DNA of 10,301 nt from positions 1 through 10,301 of the forward strand of contig CAMLGC010000086.1 of NCBI GenBank assembly GCA_946479505.1. Direction: 5' to 3'. Every line of letters starts with the position of its first letter. Within the stretch, counting starts at the first letter, position 1. This DNA is from an uncultured Sphingomonadaceae bacterium. Lineage in GTDB: Bacteria; Pseudomonadota; Alphaproteobacteria; Sphingomonadales; Sphingomonadaceae. The translations under genes and the position numbers were made by a program. Positions 1-7,521 of this stretch are shown piece by piece. The notes beneath the pieces are model-generated. The model did not search any database, was not told the DNA's origin, and saw only the letters and a list, made by a program, of their open reading frames with translations.

Positions 1-417
1 GGCGAATGGCTCGCGGCGACGCTGCGCTTCCGCCGCGTGGTGGACGAATATCAGACGACGACGCACGTTCCCGAGGCGCTGATGCGGTTGACCGAAACCT
101 ATCTCGCGCTGGGCATGCCGCAGGAGGCCGAAAAGGCGGCGGCGGTGCTCGGCGTCAACTATGCCGGTACCGACTGGTATCAGCGCGCCTACGAGTTGAT
201 GCAGGAGCATCCGCCGCAGCAGGTCGCTGCCGCGGCGCCCGGCCAGGTGATCGCACCCGGCACCCCCGGCACCTCGACCTCGCCGGGCATTTCGCCACTG
301 CCCGACGCGCCGACGCCGGCCGCCGAAGCCCCTGCGCCGCCCACGCGGGCGAGCCCGGGCGGCGACACGATCGGTGACGGCACCGTTCCGGCGGGCGATC
401 CCGATACGACGGGCTGA
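1..417 (+). CDS. bamD: Outer-membrane assembly lipoprotein BamD, C-terminal part (5' end outside window)
   Basis: The frame is open from base 1 and ends at TGA 415-417, giving 138 residues of a protein whose start, lipobox and first repeats lie outside the window. The visible part begins with a TPR-like helix pair (RFRRVVDEYQ, then EALMRLTETYLALG), followed by EAEKAAAVLGVNY and DWYQRAYELM, the usual end of alphaproteobacterial BamD. In the family, BamD is a periplasmic TPR lipoprotein of the BAM complex that helps BamA insert beta-barrel proteins. After about residue 72 the sequence becomes a tail of roughly 65 residues rich in Pro, Ala, Gly and Thr with no recognisable fold, probably disordered. 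The gene is followed 27 bp later by recN on the same strand, a common alphaproteobacterial order, so co-transcription is likely. Identification rests on the C-terminal pattern and context only. Confidence 0.85.
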   Translation, partial: GEWLAATLRFRRVVDEYQTTTHVPEALMRLTETYLALGMPQEAEKAAAVLGVNYAGTDWYQRAYELMQEHPPQQVAAAAPGQVIAPGTPGTSTSPGISPLPDAPTPAAEAPAPPTRASPGGDTIGDGTVPAGDPDTTG

Positions 418-444
418 GCCGATGGGCGATCGGCGGCGCGCGCC

Positions 445-2100
445 ATGCTGAGTGCGCTCTCGATTCGCGACGTCGTGCTGATCGAGGCGCTCGACCTCGA
501 GTTCGAGTCCGGGTTGGGGGTGCTCACCGGCGAGACGGGCGCGGGCAAATCGATCCTGCTCGATGCACTCGGGCTCGCGCTCGGCGCCCGCGCCGATTCG
601 GGGCTCGTGCGCAGCGGTGCGGCGCAGGCGGTCGTTACCGCAAGCTTCGTGCCGCCGCCCGGCGTCGACGCGATCCTTGCCGAAAACGGGATCGAGATCG
701 AACCGGGCGAGCCGCTGATGATCCGCCGTGTCGTCAAGGCCGACGGCGGCAGTCGCGGTTTCGTCAACGATTCCCCCGCGTCGGCGGGCCTGCTGCGCGA
801 CCTCGGCGGCGCGCTCGTCGAGATTCACGGTCAGCACGACGAGCGCGGGCTGCTCAATCCGCGCGGGCATCGCGACCTGCTCGACGCCTTCGGGCGGCTC
901 GACGCCGCCGCGATCGCCGATGCCTATCGCGGCTGGCGCGCCGCCGAGGAGACGCTTGCCCGTGCCCGCGCCGAGCAGGACGCCATCGAGCGTGATCGCG
1001 ATTTCCTCGGGCACGCGGTTGCCGAGCTGCGCGCCCTTGCCCCCGAACCGGGCGAGGAGCAGGCGCTCGCCGAACGCCGCGCGACGATGCAGCGCGGCGA
1101 GCGGATCGCGGGCGATCTTCAGGCGGTCGCCGAATTGCTCGACGGTGCCGAGGGCGGGCTGGCGCGGTTACGCCAGGCGGCGCGCGTGATCGAGCGCGTC
1201 GCGGGTGACCATGAGGCGCTAGCCGAGGCGCTCGCTGCGCTTGATCGCGCGATCATCGAAGGCGCCGCCACGCAGGACAAGATCGACGAGGCGGCCGCAG
1301 CGCTGGCCTTCGATCCGGCGCGGCTCGAAGCCGCTGAGACCCGCCTGTTCGAGCTGCGCGGCGTGGCCCGCAAGCACCGCGTCCAACCCGACGAGCTGGC
1401 GGCGCTCGCCGAGGACCTCGCCGGAAAGCTGGCGCGGATCGAAAGCGGGGGCGAGGGGATCGCCCGGCTTGAGCGCGAGGTGCAGGACGCCGAGCACGCC
1501 TATGAAACGGCCGCCGAGGCGCTTTCCGATGCGCGCTGCGAAGCCGCGGAGCGGCTCGACGCGGCGGTGACGGCCGAACTCGGCCCGCTCAAGCTCGATG
1601 CCGCGCGCTTTCGCACCGTCGTCGCCGAGCTGCCGCGCGAGCACTGGTCGCCCGCCGGCCGCGACCGCGTCGAGTTCGAGGTTTCGACCAATCCCGGGGC
1701 GCCGTTCGGCGGGCTGATCCGCATCGCCTCTGGCGGCGAGCTGTCGCGCTTCATCCTCGCTCTCAAGGTCGCGCTCGCCGAAGAGGGCGCGGCGCCGACG
1801 ATGATCTTCGACGAGATCGACCGCGGAGTCGGCGGTGCCGTCGCGAGCGCGATCGGGCAGCGGCTTGCGCGCCTCGCGACCGACGCCCAGGTGCTCGTCG
1901 TTACCCACAGCCCGCAGGTCGCCGCGCGCGGGCGCCAGCATCTGCTGATTGCCAAGAGCCACGACGGAACCGTCACGCGGACCGGGGTGCGCGGGCTCGA
2001 CGCGGGCGAGCGCCGCGAGGAGATCGCCCGCATGCTCTCGGGCGCCGAGATCACCCCCGAAGCGCGCGCGCAGGCGGAGCGCCTGCTCGAACCCGCCTGA
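445..2100 (+). CDS. recN: DNA repair protein RecN (SMC-like ATPase)
   Basis: Complete 551-residue protein, close to the usual RecN length of about 550. RecN is a cytoplasmic SMC-like ATPase that acts at double-strand breaks in RecA-dependent recombinational repair. The N-terminal half-head has the Walker A motif GETGAGKS at residues 29-36 and the conserved HGQHD at 128-132. The middle, about residues 150-380, is Ala/Glu/Arg-rich and consistent with the coiled-coil arms. The C-terminal half-head has the ABC signature SGGELS at 429-434, Walker B MIFDE at 453-457 followed by IDRGVGG, and the switch histidine in VVTHS (H488). The ATG at 445 gives the family-typical opening MLSALSIRDVVLIE. Only a poor Shine-Dalgarno is visible, which fits translation coupled to bamD 27 bp upstream. 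No LexA-type operator was recognised in that short gap, so any SOS control would act further upstream. Confidence 0.97.
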   Translation: MLSALSIRDVVLIEALDLEFESGLGVLTGETGAGKSILLDALGLALGARADSGLVRSGAAQAVVTASFVPPPGVDAILAENGIEIEPGEPLMIRRVVKADGGSRGFVNDSPASAGLLRDLGGALVEIHGQHDERGLLNPRGHRDLLDAFGRLDAAAIADAYRGWRAAEETLARARAEQDAIERDRDFLGHAVAELRALAPEPGEEQALAERRATMQRGERIAGDLQAVAELLDGAEGGLARLRQAARVIERVAGDHEALAEALAALDRAIIEGAATQDKIDEAAAALAFDPARLEAAETRLFELRGVARKHRVQPDELAALAEDLAGKLARIESGGEGIARLEREVQDAEHAYETAAEALSDARCEAAERLDAAVTAELGPLKLDAARFRTVVAELPREHWSPAGRDRVEFEVSTNPGAPFGGLIRIASGGELSRFILALKVALAEEGAAPTMIFDEIDRGVGGAVASAIGQRLARLATDAQVLVVTHSPQVAARGRQHLLIAKSHDGTVTRTGVRGLDAGERREEIARMLSGAEITPEARAQAERLLEPA

Positions 2101-2190
2101 TCGATCGGGGCTGTCCTACACGGCTGAAATCTGGTCTCGTGGTCAACTTTGCCGCTCGATCGGGCAGCCGGACGATGGCGTTCGATGTCC

Positions 2191-2196
2191 TAGTAT
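2191..2196 (+). promoter_or_regulatory. Possible -10 element for the CDF transporter gene
   Basis: TAGTAT matches four of six positions of the sigma-70 -10 consensus and lies 32 bp before the ATG at 2228, in the 127-bp gap after recN. No good -35 sits at the right distance and there is no clear Shine-Dalgarno, so this is only a candidate. The gap also carries a 9-bp direct repeat TCGATCGGG at 2101-2109 and 2156-2164. Confidence 0.18.
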
Positions 2197-2227
2197 CTCG
2201 CGCCGGCTCGATGCTAGCGATGCGCCG

Positions 2228-3148
2228 ATGACCCGCGATCATGCACACGAGCACGGCCACCGACACGGCCATTCCGCGAGTTTCGACCGCGCGTTCGCGA
2301 TCGGCATCGCGCTCAATTTGGGGTTCGTCGCGATCGAGGCGATCTATGGCCTGCTCGCCGATTCGGTCGCCTTGCTCGCCGATGCGGGGCACAATTTCTC
2401 CGACGTGCTCGGGCTCGCGCTCGCCTGGGGCGGCGCGACGCTCGCCAGGACGCCGCCGTCGAAGCGCTTTACCTACGGCCTGCGCGGCTCGTCGATTCTC
2501 GCCGCGCTCGCCAATGCGGTGCTGCTGCTCGTCGCGTTGGGCGCGATCGTGCTCGAGGCGGTCCAGCGCATCGGCGATCCGCCCGCCGTTGCCGGTGCCA
2601 CGGTGTCTGTCGTCGCGGCGATCGGCATTGTCGTCAACGGCGCCACCGCCTTGCTGTTCGCGCGCGGGCGCAAGGGCGACATCAACATCCGCGGCGCCTT
2701 CCTCCACATGGCGGGCGACGCGGCGGTGTCGGCGGGCGTGGTGGTGGCGGGGCTCGTCATCTGGCGCACCGGGATCGGCTGGATCGACCCGGTCACCAGT
2801 CTCGTCATCGCCGCGGTGATCTTCTGGCAGACCTGGGGGCTGCTCAAGGAAGCGATCGAGATGTCGCTTGCCGCGGTGCCGCGCGGGATCGATTTCGACG
2901 CGGTCGGGGAGGCGCTCGCGCGTCTTCCGGGCGTGGCGGGCACGCACGACCTCCACATCTGGCCGATGAGCACGACCGAAACCGTCCTGACCGCGCATCT
3001 GGTGATACCCGGCGGCCATCCGGGCGACCGATTTCTCGTCGACGCGCAGGCGATGCTGCACGATCGCTTCGCGATCGCGCACGCAACGCTCCAGATCGAA
3101 GTCGACCCCGAATGCTATTGCGCCCTGGAAAAGCGCGAGCGCGTCTGA
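2228..3148 (+). CDS. Cation diffusion facilitator family transporter, CzcD/ZitB-like (probable zinc efflux)
   Basis: A 306-residue inner-membrane protein of the CDF family, which exports Zn2+ and similar divalent cations in exchange for protons. The N-terminus is His-rich (H5, H7, H9, H11, H13, H15), as in many CzcD/ZitB/ZnT proteins. About six hydrophobic segments follow between residues 22 and 205. The transport-site signatures are HNFSD (H55, D59) in the second segment and HMAGD (H160, D164) in the fifth; this paired HxxxD arrangement is typical of zinc-type CDFs. The C-terminal cytoplasmic domain contains THDLHIW (239-245), the usual regulatory metal-site motif, and ends with a Cys pair, ECYC. 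The ATG at 2228 is the only plausible start, since in-frame codons further upstream have no family similarity. The gene converges with the DUF4167 gene across 48 bp. Zn, Co, Cd or Ni specificity cannot be settled here, and no metal-responsive regulator gene is adjacent. Confidence 0.93.
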   Translation: MTRDHAHEHGHRHGHSASFDRAFAIGIALNLGFVAIEAIYGLLADSVALLADAGHNFSDVLGLALAWGGATLARTPPSKRFTYGLRGSSILAALANAVLLLVALGAIVLEAVQRIGDPPAVAGATVSVVAAIGIVVNGATALLFARGRKGDINIRGAFLHMAGDAAVSAGVVVAGLVIWRTGIGWIDPVTSLVIAAVIFWQTWGLLKEAIEMSLAAVPRGIDFDAVGEALARLPGVAGTHDLHIWPMSTTETVLTAHLVIPGGHPGDRFLVDAQAMLHDRFAIAHATLQIEVDPECYCALEKRERV

Positions 3149-3196
3149 AAAATTCCTCCGAAGCCCGGGCGCGCCGCCGAAGGTGTGGAGATGCGA

Positions 3197-3829
3197 CTAT
3201 TCGGCGGCGATGGCGTCACCGCTCGGGCGGCCACGGCGGCGGCGGGGCTTTTCCTCACCCTCTTCGCCGCCAAGTGCTGGCGGCAAGCGATCGGCCTCGA
3301 TCGCCGCCTCGCCATTGGCTTCGTTGGCGGCCTCGCGCCGAGGGCGGCCGCGACGGCGCGGCGCAGGCGCCTCTTCGTCCTCCGCGGACTCGCGCTGGGT
3401 CTCGCTGGCTTCCGACTGCCCCTCGTCATTGTCGCCGCCGCGCTGGCGCGAACGCCGGCCGCCTTGACGCTCGCCCTCCTCGCGACCGCGGCGATGGTCG
3501 CCCCGCTGCTCGTCGGTGCGCTGCTCCTCGCCCTCGTCGTCGATCCCGTCGCCATCGTCCTGATCGTCGCGGTGGCGGCGCTGATGCTCCTCGGTGCGCG
3601 AACGGGTCTCGTTCAGTACCCGAAAATAATGGTCGGCGAACTGAAGATAATATTCCGCATTGACGCGATCGCTCTGCATCTGCGCGTCGCGCGCGAGATT
3701 CTTGTACTTCTCGTAGAGTTGGTTCGCGTTGCCGCGGGCGCGGTTGTCGATGCGGTTGCCACCCTGCGGATTACCCTGCGGGCGCTGCCCGCCACGGCCG
3801 CGACGGCGGCCGGCCTGCCGATTGTTCAT
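3197..3829 (-). CDS. DUF4167 domain-containing protein with two AT-hook-like motifs
   Basis: A 210-residue protein of unknown function. Residues 1-30 are basic and rich in Arg, Gly, Gln and Asn. Residues 31-75 form the conserved DUF4167 block (ARGNANQLYEKYKNLARDAQ, then DRVNAEYYLQFADHYFRVLN), apparently helical. From about residue 78 on, the sequence is Asp/Glu/Arg/Gly-rich, low in complexity and probably disordered. Within this tail RRRGRPRR (158-165) and RRRRGRPS (195-202) resemble AT-hook minor-groove DNA-binding motifs, so nucleic-acid binding is a reasonable inference. In Alphaproteobacteria this family commonly lies next to prmC and prfA, as here. ATG 3829 is chosen, but a TTG one codon upstream (3832) lies closer to the GAGGA upstream and is possible. 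The opposite strand of this gene reads as a hydrophobic open frame, which is a by-product of the acidic and basic codons. Confidence 0.9.
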   Translation of the reverse strand: MNNRQAGRRRGRGGQRPQGNPQGGNRIDNRARGNANQLYEKYKNLARDAQMQSDRVNAEYYLQFADHYFRVLNETRSRTEEHQRRHRDDQDDGDGIDDEGEEQRTDEQRGDHRRGREEGERQGGRRSRQRGGDNDEGQSEASETQRESAEDEEAPAPRRRGRPRREAANEANGEAAIEADRLPPALGGEEGEEKPRRRRGRPSGDAIAAE

Positions 3830-4087
3830 CAACGTCTAATGATCCTCGTGTCCAGTATGCAAACCCGGTCCAGCGCAATCATCGGGTGCGCGTTCCCCGC
3901 GTGATCCGCGCCGCACACGCAGCGCAATCAAGCTGCCACGGCCGCCGGACGATAGCGGCATCATGACGGTGGTATGGATCAATGGCCTCGATTCAACAAC
4001 TTGGTTGAAGGGGCCTGCCCCGGAGCTTTCCTTAGCTTGCACGGAGCCGATCGCCAAGAGGAAATATCGGGTGCCGGGTGCGCGAGT
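3830..4087. other. 258-bp intergenic region between prmC and the DUF4167 gene
   Basis: No gene is supported here. On the minus strand, prmC ends at 4088 and the DUF4167 gene starts at 3829. Two small inverted repeats lie side by side: TTCAAC (3992-3997) with GTTGAA (4004-4009), and GGGG (4010-4013) with CCCC (4018-4021). Neither is followed by a T-run, so a classical intrinsic terminator is not evident. A weak minus-strand promoter-like pair, TTGGCG at 4057-4052 and TAAGGA at 4034-4029, is separated by 17 bp, and CATACT at 3859-3854 resembles a -10 box nearer the gene. The length suggests that the DUF4167 gene has its own promoter here. A small RNA cannot be excluded, but no known RNA family was recognised. 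Confidence 0.4.
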
Positions 4088-4894
4088 TCAAGCCACGATC
4101 GCGCGCGGCCGGCCGGCGAGGTCGCGCCGGAGCGACCAGGCACGCCCCGTCGCTGCAACGAGCGCGCCGACCGCCTCGGCCTGCTCGTGGCCGATCTCGA
4201 GGACCGCGACGCCGCCCGGCGCGACGAGGCGGGGGAGTTCGGGGATGATTGCGCGGTAGGCGTCGAGCCCGTCGGGGCCGGCATAGAGCGCGCCGGGGGG
4301 CTCGTGATTGCGGACCTCGGGCGGGAGTGACTCGTGCGCGGCAATGTAAGGCGGGTTGGCGAGCACGAGATCGAACGCGCCGTCGATTCCCGCGGCCCAA
4401 TCGCCTTCGACGAAGCGGGCGCGGGTTTCGCTGCCAAGCCGTTGGGCGTTGGCGCGCGCCATCACGAGCGCCTCGCCGCTGCGATCGACTCCGAGGCCGG
4501 TCGCGTGCGGCCATTGGTCGAGCGCGGCGAGGAGGAGCGTGCCGGGGCCGGTGCCGAGATCGAGGATCGTTCTGGGCGCGCGATCGCCGAAATGCTCGAC
4601 CGCGGCCTCGATCAGCGTCTCGCTGTCGGGGCGCGGGATCAGCGCGCCGGGGCCGACCGCGAGCTCGATCGTCCAGAAGGCGCGGGTGCCAGTGATGTAG
4701 GCGACCGGTTCGTGGCGCAAGCGACGCGCGAGGAGATCGGCGAAGGTCGGCGGGACCGCGGCGTCGAGGTGGGAGAGAAGCAGGGACTCGCGGGTGACGC
4801 CGAGGGCGTGCGCGATGAGGAGCTCGGCGTCGAGGCGGGGGGTGCCGGAGATGGGGATGAGTTGGGCGGTGGCGGTGATGAGGGCGGCTCTCAC
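4088..4894 (-). CDS. prmC: Peptide chain release factor N5-glutamine methyltransferase PrmC (HemK)
   Basis: A cytoplasmic SAM-dependent methyltransferase that methylates the GGQ-loop glutamine of release factors RF1 and RF2, here 268 residues. The N-terminal helical domain (about 1-75) includes TPRLDAELL and EPVAYITGTRAFW, followed by LIPRPDSETL (85-94). The Rossmann domain has SAM motif I DLGTGPG (112-118) and the catalytic NPPYI (180-184) that holds the substrate glutamine; LEIGHEQ and a typical GRPR end follow. GTG at 4894 is chosen because family similarity begins there (RAALITATAQL) and a strong GGAGGGGG lies just upstream. Longer in-frame starts at ATG 4954 or 4978 would add a Pro-rich leader that is only the translation of a palindromic repeat. 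It lies downstream of its substrate gene prfA and is probably co-transcribed, though the 117-bp gap is wider than usual. Confidence 0.95.
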   Translation of the reverse strand: MRAALITATAQLIPISGTPRLDAELLIAHALGVTRESLLLSHLDAAVPPTFADLLARRLRHEPVAYITGTRAFWTIELAVGPGALIPRPDSETLIEAAVEHFGDRAPRTILDLGTGPGTLLLAALDQWPHATGLGVDRSGEALVMARANAQRLGSETRARFVEGDWAAGIDGAFDLVLANPPYIAAHESLPPEVRNHEPPGALYAGPDGLDAYRAIIPELPRLVAPGGVAVLEIGHEQAEAVGALVAATGRAWSLRRDLAGRPRAIVA

Positions 4895-4895
4895 T

Positions 4896-5006
4896 CCCCC
4901 TCCCGCGCGCGGGAGGGGGCTGGGGGGTGGGCTCGCGCTCACCACAAACGCCATCGTTTGAAGAGGCCGGGCGCCCACCCCGGGCCCCTCCCGCTCGCGG
5001 GAGGGG
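4896..5006. repeat. Palindromic intergenic repeat (paired hairpins) between prfA and prmC
   Basis: A compact, nested inverted structure fills the gap between the two genes. One end is a perfect 24-bp palindrome (4896-4919; half-site CCCCCTCCCGCG). The other is a palindrome with 10-bp arms CCCCTCCCGC (4985-4994) and GCGGGAGGGG (4997-5006). Between them GGGGTGGGC (4924-4932) is complementary to GCCCACCCC (4973-4981), and at the centre AAACG (4946-4950) pairs with CGTTT (4955-4959) around CCAT. The layout of two like palindromic units in inverse orientation resembles the REP/BIME-type repeats that recur between genes in bacterial genomes. Copies elsewhere cannot be checked here. In the transcript it would fold into strong hairpins that may affect expression or stability of prmC. 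Confidence 0.8.
4897..4904 (-). promoter_or_regulatory. prmC ribosome-binding site lying inside the palindromic repeat
   Basis: On the minus strand the repeat arm reads GGGAGGGGGA directly before the GTG start at 4894. It gives a Shine-Dalgarno-like purine tract only a few bases from the start codon. The same bases are the outer arm of the perfect palindrome 4896-4919, so they would be paired in a folded transcript. This site is part of the reason for choosing the GTG start. Confidence 0.55.
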
Positions 5007-5011
5007 TGAAA

Positions 5012-6085
<1,074 letters not shown>

Positions 6086-6119
6086 GCGGCGCCAACCATC
6101 CCGGTGAAGGAAAAGACGG

Positions 6120-7364
6120 TCACCGCAGCGTCTCCGCCAGCATGTCGAGCGCAACTTCGTGCTGGGTGCCGGCGCCGAGATTCTTTACCGCCGCAACGCC
6201 CTTGGCGAGCTCGTCATCGCCGAGGATCACGGCGTAGCGCGCGCCCTGCGCATCGGCTTTGGCAAGGCGCTTCTTCATGTTGCCCTTGAACGCCATGTCG
6301 GCCGCGACACCGGCGCGGCGAAGGTCGGCGAGCACGCCTTGCGCGCGCGCGGCTGCCGCCTCGCCGAGTGGAACGACCACGGCGTCGATGGTCGCGGCGG
6401 CGGGTTGGCCCAATAGCATCGCCAGCCGCTCGACGCCCGCAGCCCAGCCGACGCCGGGGGTTTCCGGGCCGCCGAGCGCGCCGATCAGGCCGTCGTAGCG
6501 GCCGCCCGCGAGGACGGTACCCTGCGCGCCCAGCCGATCGGTGACGAATTCGAACGCGGTGTGGCGGTAGTAATCGAGGCCGCGGACGAGGCGGCTGTTG
6601 CGGGTCCAGGCGACGCCGGCCGCGTCGAGGCCCTTGGTCACCGCCTCGAAGAAGGCGTCGGCCTCGCTGGTGAGGTGCGCGTCGATATCGGGGGCGGCGT
6701 CGGCGACGGGGCGGTCGCGCGGGTCCTTCGAATCGAGGATGCGCAAGGGGTTCTTGCCGAGGCGGGCGAGGCTGTCTTCCGACAGATCGCCGCGATGCGC
6801 CTCGAAATGCGCGACCAGCGCGCCGCGCCACGCGTCGCGCGTCTCGGCGTCGCCGAGCGTATTGAGCTGGAGCGTGACGCCCTCGGCGATGCCGAGTTCG
6901 TGGAGGAGCTGGTCGGCGAGCGTCAGGAGCTCGACGTCGGCGGCGGGCTCGGCGGCGCCGACGATCTCGGCGTCGAGCTGGTGGAACTGGCGGAAGCGGC
7001 CCTTTTGCGGGCGCTCGTACCGGAAGACCGGGCCCGACGTGACGAGCTTGAGCGGCGCATGCTGCTGCCAGCCCTCGGTGATGTAGGCGCGGCAGATGCC
7101 CGCGGTAAATTCGGGGCGCAGCGTGATCGAATCGCCGCCGCGATCCTCGAACGTGTACATCTCCTTCGAGACGACGTCCGAGGTCTCGCCCATCGAGCGC
7201 GCGAATACGCCGGTCGCCTCGAATACCGGAATTTCGACGCGGCCGAAGCAATAGAGGCGCCGCACGCGGTCGAACGCGTCGAGCACGCGCGCGAAGCGGC
7301 GCTCGTCCTCGCCAAAAATATCCTGCGTGCCGCGAATGCGGTTGGGGGTCTCGATACGGGCCAT
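6120..7364 (-). CDS. hisS: Histidyl-tRNA synthetase
   Basis: A 414-residue class II aminoacyl-tRNA synthetase that charges tRNA-His in the cytoplasm, normally as a homodimer. The opening [10 protein letters not shown] is typical of HisRS. The catalytic core has [14 protein letters not shown] (81-94), motif 2 with its loop [18 protein letters not shown] (114-131), the histidine-binding segments [15 protein letters not shown] (259-273) and [10 protein letters not shown] (286-295), and motif 3 [14 protein letters not shown] (304-317). The C-terminal anticodon-binding domain covers about 325-414. The motif 2 loop matches the standard bacterial form. ATG 7364 is chosen because similarity starts at [15 protein letters not shown]; the frame stays open upstream but without family similarity. 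There is no Shine-Dalgarno in the bases before this ATG. It is the first gene of the hisS-prfA-prmC series and divergent from the M61 peptidase gene. Confidence 0.97.
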   Translation of the reverse strand: MARIETPNRIRGTQDIFGEDERRFARVLDAFDRVRRLYCFGRVEIPVFEATGVFARSMGETSDVVSKEMYTFEDRGGDSITLRPEFTAGICRAYITEGWQQHAPLKLVTSGPVFRYERPQKGRFRQFHQLDAEIVGAAEPAADVELLTLADQLLHELGIAEGVTLQLNTLGDAETRDAWRGALVAHFEAHRGDLSEDSLARLGKNPLRILDSKDPRDRPVADAAPDIDAHLTSEADAFFEAVTKGLDAAGVAWTRNSRLVRGLDYYRHTAFEFVTDRLGAQGTVLAGGRYDGLIGALGGPETPGVGWAAGVERLAMLLGQPAAATIDAVVVPLGEAAAARAQGVLADLRRAGVAADMAFKGNMKKRLAKADAQGARYAVILGDDELAKGVAAVKNLGAGTQHEVALDMLAETLR

Positions 7365-7375
7365 AGAAGGGCGGC

Positions 7376-7405
7376 TATCTAAGGGAGCGTTGATCGAATC
7401 GCCAG
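7376..7405 (-). promoter_or_regulatory. Candidate hisS promoter, possibly giving a near-leaderless mRNA
   Basis: Reading the minus strand, CTGGCG (7405-7400) and TAGATA (7381-7376) are separated by 18 bp and resemble weak -35 and -10 boxes. A start about seven bases downstream of TAGATA would leave only about 5 bases before the ATG at 7364. That fits the absence of a Shine-Dalgarno for hisS. The match is weak and no second line of evidence is available. Confidence 0.22.
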
Positions 7406-7420
7406 CGTTTCGACTCGATC
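7392..7420. repeat. Inverted repeat in the hisS/M61-peptidase divergent intergenic region
   Basis: GATCGAATCG (7392-7401) and CGACTCGATC (7411-7420) are 10-bp inverted arms with one mismatch around a 9-bp centre. In a minus-strand transcript the mismatch becomes a G-U pair, so the stem would be continuous. It lies in the 157-bp gap between the divergent genes and overlaps the candidate hisS -35. Either a dyad operator or an RNA hairpin is possible; the sequence alone does not decide. Confidence 0.45.
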
Positions 7421-7509
7421 GCCGCAGTCGGTCGCCAAAAAAGCACGGGTCGAGGCTGGACGCGGAGGCGTGTCGGGTCGTAAGTCCCTCGCCATCCATC
7501 CATTCAGCC

Positions 7510-7514
7510 GAAGG
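7510..7514 (+). promoter_or_regulatory. Ribosome-binding site of the M61 peptidase gene
   Basis: GAAGG lies seven bases before the ATG at 7522. It decides the start of the peptidase gene, because the frame is open further upstream; beginning at 7522 gives a clean signal peptide. Confidence 0.6.
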
Positions 7515-7521
7515 CTTGCCC

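Noticed and set aside
1219..1962. Minus-strand open frame of 247 codons opposite recN
   Set aside because: It lies wholly inside recN, which has all expected ATPase motifs on the plus strand.
2051..3082. Minus-strand open frame of 343 codons opposite the CDF gene
   Set aside because: Its translation is Arg/Asp/Gly-rich shadow sequence, and the plus strand encodes a clear CDF transporter.
3185..3904. Plus-strand open frame of 239 codons that reads like a multi-pass membrane protein
   Set aside because: It is the antisense of the DUF4167 gene. The acidic and basic codons of that low-complexity tail become Val, Leu and Ala codons on the other strand, and the minus strand carries the conserved DUF4167 block.
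3961..4087. Possible tmRNA, SRP RNA or 6S RNA in the gap after prmC
   Set aside because: None of the conserved sequence signatures of these RNAs that I know was found; only short hairpins are visible.
4895..4978. N-terminal extension of PrmC from ATG 4978 or 4954
   Set aside because: The added residues are the translation of the palindromic repeat and have no family similarity; the GTG at 4894 has a good ribosome-binding site and matches the usual PrmC opening.
6214..7382. Long alternative frames on both strands within hisS (345 codons minus, 273 codons plus)
   Set aside because: Arg/Pro-rich or Glu/Ala-rich shadow compositions without motifs; hisS in its own frame is complete.
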